Assembly (NCBI GenBank): GCA_902826945.1 | Contig: CADEGS010000140.1 | Span: 1 to 11,844, forward strand | Origin: an uncultured bacterium | GTDB taxonomy: Bacteria > Planctomycetota > UBA1135 > GCA-002686595 | Direction of reading: 5' to 3' | DNA length: 11,844 bases | Part shown: positions 7,726-11,844 of the stretch, in pieces | How positions within the stretch are numbered: the stretch's first letter is position 1 | How the letters are laid out: the number at the start of each line of letters is the position of its first letter | Translations under genes and position numbers: made by a program | The notes under the pieces: model-generated | Database searches by the model: none | The model's input: only the letters and a program-made list of their open reading frames with translations | What the model was told of the DNA's origin: nothing

Positions 7726-8897
7726 GGCGCCGCGGCGGATCCGTCGCCGTCCCGGGCCGCGTCCTCCTCCACCGCGCGCGCCCCGGGCGTCACCTCCGCG
7801 CTGGCGAGCGAGCGGATCACGCGCGCGCCGGGCTCCAGACCGCCCTGCACCTCGACCCAGTCCCAGTTCTTGAGCCCGACCCGGATGCGGCGCTCGGCCA
7901 CGCGGCCGTCCTCGAGCACGAGCACGCGCCCGCCCTCGAGCAGCGTCTGCGCCGGCAGGCGCGGCACGTCCTCGCGCACCTCGAGGATCACCTCGACGTC
8001 GGCCGAGGTGCCGGGCAGGAGGCGCTCCGCCTGCGCGTGGTCCTCGAGCTCGACCTCGATCTCGACCGTGCGGTTCTGCTGCTCCACGTCGAGCACGTAG
8101 GGCGCGACGCGCGCGACGCGGCCGGCGAACGTGCGCCCGGGAAAGGGGTCGAGCGACACGCGCACCGCCTGCCCGGCCAGGACGACGGCCGAGTCCACCT
8201 CGTCCATCGGCGCGCTGACGTAGAGCGAGGCCGGATCGATCAGGTCGATCACCGAGGGGATCGGCACGCCGGGCGGCGAGGGCGTGATCCACTCGCCCAC
8301 CTCGACCGAGACCTCGGCCAGCACGCCGTCGAAGGGCGCGCGCAGGAGCGTGCGCTCGAGCTCGGCGTCGATCACGCCGACCGAGGAGCGCGCCTCCTCG
8401 ACCTGGGCCTCGGACGACGCGCAGGCCGCCTCGGCCACCTCGAGCGCGCTCTCCAGCGCCTCGAGCTGGTCCACCGAGACGATCGCGTCGGCCGCCAGCT
8501 CGCGGTTGCGCTCCAGCTCGCGCCGCGCGCGCCGCGCGCGCACGCAGGTCTCCTGGTGGCGCGCCTCGGCCGTCGCGAGCGAGCGCGCCGCCAGCGCGCG
8601 CTGCGCGCGCTGCACCTCGTCGTCGAGGCGCACGATCACGTCGCCGGCCGCGACGCGGTCGCCCTCGCGCGAGGCGAGCGCGACCACGCGCCCGCTCGTC
8701 TCGGGCGAGAGCTGCGCGCGCCGCCGCACGCGCAGCGTGCCGGCGCGCGAGTTCGTCACCGTCGCCTCGACGCGCCCGCGCGCGAGCGGCACGACCGAGA
8801 CGACGACCGGGTCGGGCGCCAGCCAGGTCGCCTCCAGGACGAGCCACAGGGCGGCCAGCGCCGCCACGACCCCCAGCCGCACGAGCCACCGTCGCAC
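7722..8897 (-). CDS. HlyD/MacA-type periplasmic adaptor subunit
   Basis: This 391-residue membrane-fusion protein begins with a signal anchor (about residues 5-27). It has a split lipoyl domain: the first half is around LSPETSGRVVALASREGDRV (63-82), the second around LLRAPFDGVLAEVSVEVGEW (184-203). Between these is a charged, alanine-rich alpha-hairpin (about 93-182) that should contact an outer-membrane channel. Beta-barrel and membrane-proximal domains follow (about 225-365), then a disordered acidic and alanine-rich tail. The GTG start at 8897 is chosen because it gives the complete anchor, although it has no Shine-Dalgarno sequence. A TATACT box sits just upstream. The protein links the inner-membrane ABC complex to a TolC-like channel that is not encoded in this window. 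It overlaps the ATPase gene by 4 nt. Confidence 0.88.
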
Positions 8898-8904
8898 GAG
8901 GCGG

Positions 8905-8910
8905 AGTATA
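8905..8910 (-). promoter_or_regulatory. Candidate -10 box (TATACT) for the exporter genes
   Basis: TATACT, read on the minus strand, matches five of six bases of the sigma-70 -10 consensus. It lies in the only sizeable gap of the operon (31 nt, 8898-8928). Its position predicts a start site at about 8898, which almost coincides with the GTG start at 8897, so the mRNA would be leaderless. There is no good -35 element at 16-18 nt spacing, so the call stays tentative. Confidence 0.4.
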
Positions 8911-8928
8911 GGGCGCGGCCGCGCGCGA

Positions 8929-9492
8929 TCACGCCCGGCCGGCGTCGTGCGCCGCCGGGGCGCCGGCGTTCTCGTGCGGGAAGCCGCCCGCGGGGAGCGG
9001 GCGGCCGAGGAACGGGCACAGCCGCTCGAAGCCCTCGCCGGCGCACACGTCGAGCTCGAGCAGGTCGTCCGGCCGCTCGGCGAACCAGGCGCGCACCGCG
9101 GCCGCGTGCGCGGCGTGCACGGCGCGGAAGCGCTCGCGGTCGAACGCGCGCGTGCCGTACACGCGCCGGCGCAGCGCCAGCACGCGCCGGCTGACGGGGA
9201 AGTCGGGCGCGAAGCGCCGGTAGCGCTCGCACGAGTCGAGCCAGCTCTCGACCTCGCGCACGGTGTGCACGAACTTGGCGCCCGGGAAGCGCCGGTCGAG
9301 CTCGCGGAAGAAGCACGCCACGGGCAGGTCGGTCAGCGCGTCGTAGCGCCGCAGCTCGCGCCGCCGGATGCGGAGCCGCCCGAGCACCAGGCTCAGCGAG
9401 GGGTAGTGCCGCGCGCGGAAGCCGAGCCCCTCCAGCGCCCGGTGCAGGCTGGAGGTCCCCGTGCGCGACAGCCCGACGCCGAAGACCTTCAC
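8929..9492 (-). CDS. Small sulfotransferase-family protein
   Basis: This 187-residue protein opens with VKVFGVGLSRTGTSSLHRAL, the 5'-phosphosulfate-binding loop typical of PAPS-dependent sulfotransferases (here with R10, T11 and T13). A later HTVREVESWLDS (76-87) gives an Arg79/Ser87 pair with the R-x7-S spacing that binds the PAPS 3'-phosphate. It resembles bacterial Sulfotransferase_4-like proteins with the GLSRTGT opening, and no signal peptide is seen, so it should be cytoplasmic. The GTG start (9492-9490) forms a GTGA overlap with the metF stop. Its acceptor is unknown. The position just before an exporter raises the possibility that a sulfated product is exported, which is inference only. 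Proteins of this type can also be misannotated non-sulfating relatives. Confidence 0.8.
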   Translation of the reverse strand: MKVFGVGLSRTGTSSLHRALEGLGFRARHYPSLSLVLGRLRIRRRELRRYDALTDLPVACFFRELDRRFPGAKFVHTVREVESWLDSCERYRRFAPDFPVSRRVLALRRRVYGTRAFDRERFRAVHAAHAAAVRAWFAERPDDLLELDVCAGEGFERLCPFLGRPLPAGGFPHENAGAPAAHDAGRA

Positions 9493-10358
9493 AGGTTCTT
9501 GATCGCGGCCAGGATCGAGCGCGTCACGTGGCTCTTGTTCAGCGTGTAGAAGTGCAGGCCGGGCGCGCCGCGCTCGAGCAGCTCGCGGCACTGGCGGATG
9601 GCGTGCTCGATCCCGATCGCGACGACGGTCGGCGGGTCGGCCTGGTAGCGCTGCAGGCGCGCGTGCAGCTCGGGCGGGATGCGCGCGCCGCACATCCTCG
9701 TGAAGCGCTCGATCTGCGCCACGTTCGTGATCGGCATGATGCCGGGCACGATCGGCACGTCGATGCCCGCCGCGCGCGCGCGGTCCACGTACGACAGGTA
9801 GTCGCGCGTGTCGAAGAAGAGCTGCGTGACGAGGAAGCGCGCGCCGCAGGCGACCTTGTGCGCCGTCCAGCGCAGGTCCTCGTCGCGCGAGGGCGACTCG
9901 GGGTGCGCCTCGGGGTAGCACGCGCCGCCGATGCCGAGCTCGTAGCGCTCGCGCAGGAAGGTGACGAGCTCCGAGGCGTGGCGGAAGCCGCCCTCGGTGG
10001 CCTCGAAGCGCTCGGCGCCCTTCGGCGGGTCGCCGCGCAGCGCGAGCACGTTCTCGATGCCGGCCTCGACCAGCCGGTCCACGACGTCCCCGATCTCGGC
10101 CCGCGTGTGTCCGACGCACGTGAGGTGCGCCATCGAGGTGATGCCGAGCTCTTTCTGGATGCGCGAGACGAGCTCGAGCGTGCGCCCGCGCGTCGAGCCG
10201 CCCGCGCCGTAGGTGACCGAGACGAAGTCCGGCGCCAGCATCGCGCGCAGGTCGGCGGCGGTGCGCAGGAGCTCGGTCGCCGCCTCGTCGGTCTTGGGCG
10301 GGAAGAACTCGAAGCTGAAGACCGGGTTGCCGCGGCCGTAGCGCTGGTGGATCCTCAC
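9489..10358 (-). CDS. metF: 5,10-methylenetetrahydrofolate reductase
   Basis: This 289-residue protein is close to the length of E. coli MetF (296) and should be a flavoenzyme interconverting methylene- and methyl-tetrahydrofolate in the cytoplasm. The opening VFSFEFFPPK carries the catalytic glutamate (E17, matching E. coli Glu28). NVLALRGDPP carries D110 (E. coli Asp120), and VTQLFFD carries Q179 (E. coli Gln183). GGACYPEAHPES (144-155) is also a family signature. The GTG start (10358-10356) overlaps the thioesterase stop in a GTGA. There is no regulatory C-terminal domain, as expected for bacteria. It sits among acyl-CoA genes rather than methionine genes, so a role in catabolic one-carbon metabolism is possible as well as housekeeping methionine synthesis. 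Confidence 0.93.
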   Translation of the reverse strand: MRIHQRYGRGNPVFSFEFFPPKTDEAATELLRTAADLRAMLAPDFVSVTYGAGGSTRGRTLELVSRIQKELGITSMAHLTCVGHTRAEIGDVVDRLVEAGIENVLALRGDPPKGAERFEATEGGFRHASELVTFLRERYELGIGGACYPEAHPESPSRDEDLRWTAHKVACGARFLVTQLFFDTRDYLSYVDRARAAGIDVPIVPGIMPITNVAQIERFTRMCGARIPPELHARLQRYQADPPTVVAIGIEHAIRQCRELLERGAPGLHFYTLNKSHVTRSILAAIKNL

Positions 10359-10789
10359 CCGGCCTCCAGGATCTCGGCGAAGCGCGCGCGGTAGGCGGCG
10401 GGGATCTCCTGGCTCGCGAGCCCGTCGAGCCGCACGCACACGGTGGTCATGCGCGCGTCCACGCACAGGACGTCGCCGACCAGGAAGCGGTAGCGCAGGC
10501 CGAGGGACGAGCGCCCCAGCCGGAAGCACGTCACGCGCACGATCGGGCGGTCGCCGAAGCGCAGCGGGCTCGCGAAGTCCACCTGCGCGTTGACGAGCGG
10601 GAAGCCGACGCGGTCCTCGCCCACCAGGTGGTAGTAGCGCCGCCCGACGTGCACGTCCCAGACCTCCTCGAAGGCCTGGTGGACGAAGTCGTAGATGCGC
10701 GGGAAGTACACGATGCCGGCCGGATCGACGTCGCCGAAGCGGACCTGGAGCTGCGTGACGAAGGCCTTGCGCTCGCCCGTCCCGCTCAT
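10355..10789 (-). CDS. Acyl-CoA thioesterase, 4-hydroxybenzoyl-CoA thioesterase type
   Basis: This 144-residue single hot-dog domain has the normal length for the family. VRFGDVDPAGIVYFPRIYDF (16-35) is the diagnostic segment, and D22 in DPAG corresponds to the catalytic aspartate (Asp17) of the Pseudomonas 4-hydroxybenzoyl-CoA thioesterase. The protein is expected to hydrolyse a cytoplasmic acyl- or aryl-CoA to free acid and CoA. The ATG start lies in an ATGA overlap with the creatininase stop. The adjacent aryl-CoA-ligase-like gene supports an aromatic or other bulky acyl substrate, but YbgC-type general thioesterases share the same motif, so the substrate is not fixed. Confidence 0.88.
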   Translation of the reverse strand: MSGTGERKAFVTQLQVRFGDVDPAGIVYFPRIYDFVHQAFEEVWDVHVGRRYYHLVGEDRVGFPLVNAQVDFASPLRFGDRPIVRVTCFRLGRSSLGLRYRFLVGDVLCVDARMTTVCVRLDGLASQEIPAAYRARFAEILEAG

Positions 10790-11559
10790 GGGAAGAGCTC
10801 CGGCCAGGCCTCCTCGACCACGGTCACCGTCATCGCGGCCAGGCGCTCGATCAGCTCCCGGCCCTCGGCGGCCGAGGCGGCGGCCGGGTCGCCGCAGTAG
10901 GCCTGGCGCGCGCCGGCCTCGAGGAAGCTGCGCACGCCGGCGCGCATGCGCGCGACGAGGTCGATCGCGACGGGCGCGAGCGCGCGACGTCGCTCCTCGC
11001 GCACGGCGGCCGGGTCGGCGGCGAGCACGATGCTCGACTCGTAGCGGCCGGCGTGGCAGTCGCCGCTCCGGAACTCGTCCCCCAGCGTGCCGGCCCAGCG
11101 CCGCCGCGTGGCGTCGGGGAACACGACCTGCGCGCGCCCCTCCTCGATGCGCGGGAAGTCGCCCGCCACGCCGCGCAGCACCTCCACGTGCTCGGGCTCG
11201 AGGTGCGCGTTCACGAACACGACGCGCCGCACGCCCTGGTCCTGCAGCGACACGACGACGTCCTCGAGCAGCGCCCACAGCGTGCCGGGCCGCAGCGTGA
11301 CGCGCCCCTCGAAGCCCTCGGTGTAGCGCGTCAGGCCGTAGGCGAGCGGCGGCAGGACGAGCGCGGGCACGCCGCGCTCGGCGAGCCGCTCCGCCGCAGC
11401 GCGCGCCTGCGCCGTCGCGATCGTGACGTCGGTGTCGAGCGGCAGGTGCGGCCCGTGCGGCTCGGTCGCGCCGATCGGGAGGAGCGCCACCAGCGGCTCG
11501 GCGAAGAGCGCGCGCGCCTCGGGCCAGGTGAGCTTGCCGAGCTCGCTCGCGCCGCTCAT
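10786..11559 (-). CDS. Creatininase-family metal-dependent amidohydrolase
   Basis: This 257-residue protein matches the family's size of about 250-260. ATEPHGPHLPLDTD (31-44) supplies E33, H35 and D44, and VNAHLEPEH (116-124) supplies H119 and E121. These five positions correspond one for one, with equal spacing, to the Glu34, His36, Asp45, His120 and Glu122 metal ligands known from Pseudomonas creatininase, so both metal sites look intact. GDCHAGRYESS (166-176) is the further family motif with H169 and E174. The family hydrolyses cyclic amides or lactams, and some members act in cofactor maturation (MftE) or formamide release. The usual N-G-H is N-A-H here, followed by LEPEH, which suggests a non-creatinine substrate. 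It is joined by ATGA overlaps on both sides, and no mycofactocin genes are visible. Confidence 0.86.
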   Translation of the reverse strand: MSGASELGKLTWPEARALFAEPLVALLPIGATEPHGPHLPLDTDVTIATAQARAAAERLAERGVPALVLPPLAYGLTRYTEGFEGRVTLRPGTLWALLEDVVVSLQDQGVRRVVFVNAHLEPEHVEVLRGVAGDFPRIEEGRAQVVFPDATRRRWAGTLGDEFRSGDCHAGRYESSIVLAADPAAVREERRRALAPVAIDLVARMRAGVRSFLEAGARQAYCGDPAAASAAEGRELIERLAAMTVTVVEEAWPELFP

Positions 11560-11844
11560 CGCGCCTCGAGCTCCGCGCGCAGCTCCTTGCGCGCCACCTT
11601 GCCGCGGTCGTTCTTGGGCAGCGCGTCGCGCCACTCGAACCAGCGCGGGTACTTGTGCGGCGCCAGGCGCGCCTTGGCCCACTCCTTGAGCTCGCCCGCC
11701 AGCCGCTCGCCGCCCTCCCAGCCCTCGTTCACGACCACGAACGCGCACGGCTTGACCAGGTGCTCCTCGTCCTCGCGGCCGAGCACGCACACCTCGGCCA
11801 CCGCCGGGTGCTCGAGCAGCGCGTTCTCGATCTCGAGCGGCGAG
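11556..11844 (-). CDS. Aryl/benzoate-type acyl-CoA ligase, C-terminal part (cut by window edge)
   Basis: Only the last 95 residues are inside the window, and the reading frame continues open past the edge. They form the C-terminal lid domain of an adenylate-forming (ANL) ligase: SPLEIENALLEHPAV, then GREDEEHLVKPCAFVVV, RLAPHKYPRWFEW, and the end motif LPKNDRGKVARKEL with the conserved catalytic lysine after RG. The KYPRW and PKxxxGK wording fits benzoate- or hydroxybenzoate-CoA ligases best, though other acyl-CoA synthetases share it. The enzyme would make acyl-AMP and then acyl-CoA in the cytoplasm. Its TGA overlaps the creatininase ATG as ATGA. A GTG at 11801 is internal and should not be taken as the start. 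Confidence 0.85.
   Translation of the reverse strand, partial: SPLEIENALLEHPAVAEVCVLGREDEEHLVKPCAFVVVNEGWEGGERLAGELKEWAKARLAPHKYPRWFEWRDALPKNDRGKVARKELRAELEAR

Noticed and set aside
8929..10119. Longer N-terminal extension of the sulfotransferase
   Set aside because: The extension is metF sequence read in another frame. The phosphosulfate-binding loop starts right at GTG 9492.
11556..11801. Complete 81-residue small protein starting at GTG 11801
   Set aside because: The frame stays open to the window edge, and SPLEIENALLEHPA upstream of that GTG continues the ANL ligase lid domain, so the start is internal.

Overview
This is a very G+C-rich window (roughly three quarters G+C by eye) from a Gram-negative bacterium. 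The Gram-negative call rests on an outer-membrane-style efflux adaptor, MacB-type permeases and periplasmic c-type cytochrome domains. Frequent GTG starts, tightly overlapping genes, a sialidase-like secreted protein and a di-heme oxidoreductase would suit a Myxococcota or other former Deltaproteobacteria lineage. That placement is an inference, since no taxonomic marker is present. No tRNA, rRNA, CRISPR array, insertion sequence or integrase was seen.

Left part (9-4502): two divergent genes share a 441-bp control region. On the minus strand is a secreted BNR/sialidase-fold protein with a cysteine cluster (C-x-C-C, then C-P). On the plus strand is a 959-residue lipoprotein made of two tandem copies of a di-heme peroxidase/oxidoreductase unit (four CxxCH sites). 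The two copies are offset by 1386 nt, with one 78-nt stretch identical between them. The control region holds a good match to a sigma-54 (-24/-12) promoter pointing at the cytochrome gene. Two perfect palindromes lie about 110 and 134 bp upstream of its predicted start site, which is where an activator would bind. A strong GC hairpin between the convergent gene ends (4513-4545) probably terminates transcription from both sides.

Right part (4578-11844): nine minus-strand genes form one compact run. In transcription order they are the 3' end of an aryl/benzoate-type acyl-CoA ligase, a creatininase-family amidohydrolase, a 4-hydroxybenzoyl-CoA-type thioesterase, methylenetetrahydrofolate reductase (metF), a small sulfotransferase, an HlyD/MacA-type adaptor, an ABC ATPase, and two paralogous MacB-type permeases. 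Six of the eight junctions are 4-base ATGA or GTGA overlaps. One junction is an 8-nt gap. The remaining one is a 31-nt gap before the adaptor, which contains a TATACT box placed so that the exporter mRNA could be leaderless.

The operon can be read as two modules. The first four genes look like acyl/aryl-CoA activation, amide or lactam hydrolysis, CoA release and one-carbon metabolism. The last four encode a tripartite exporter with an unlike permease pair, and the sulfotransferase sits between the modules. No substrate can be named from sequence. The points most worth following are the tetraheme tandem fusion with its sigma-54-like control region, and the ligase-creatininase-thioesterase-metF cluster.
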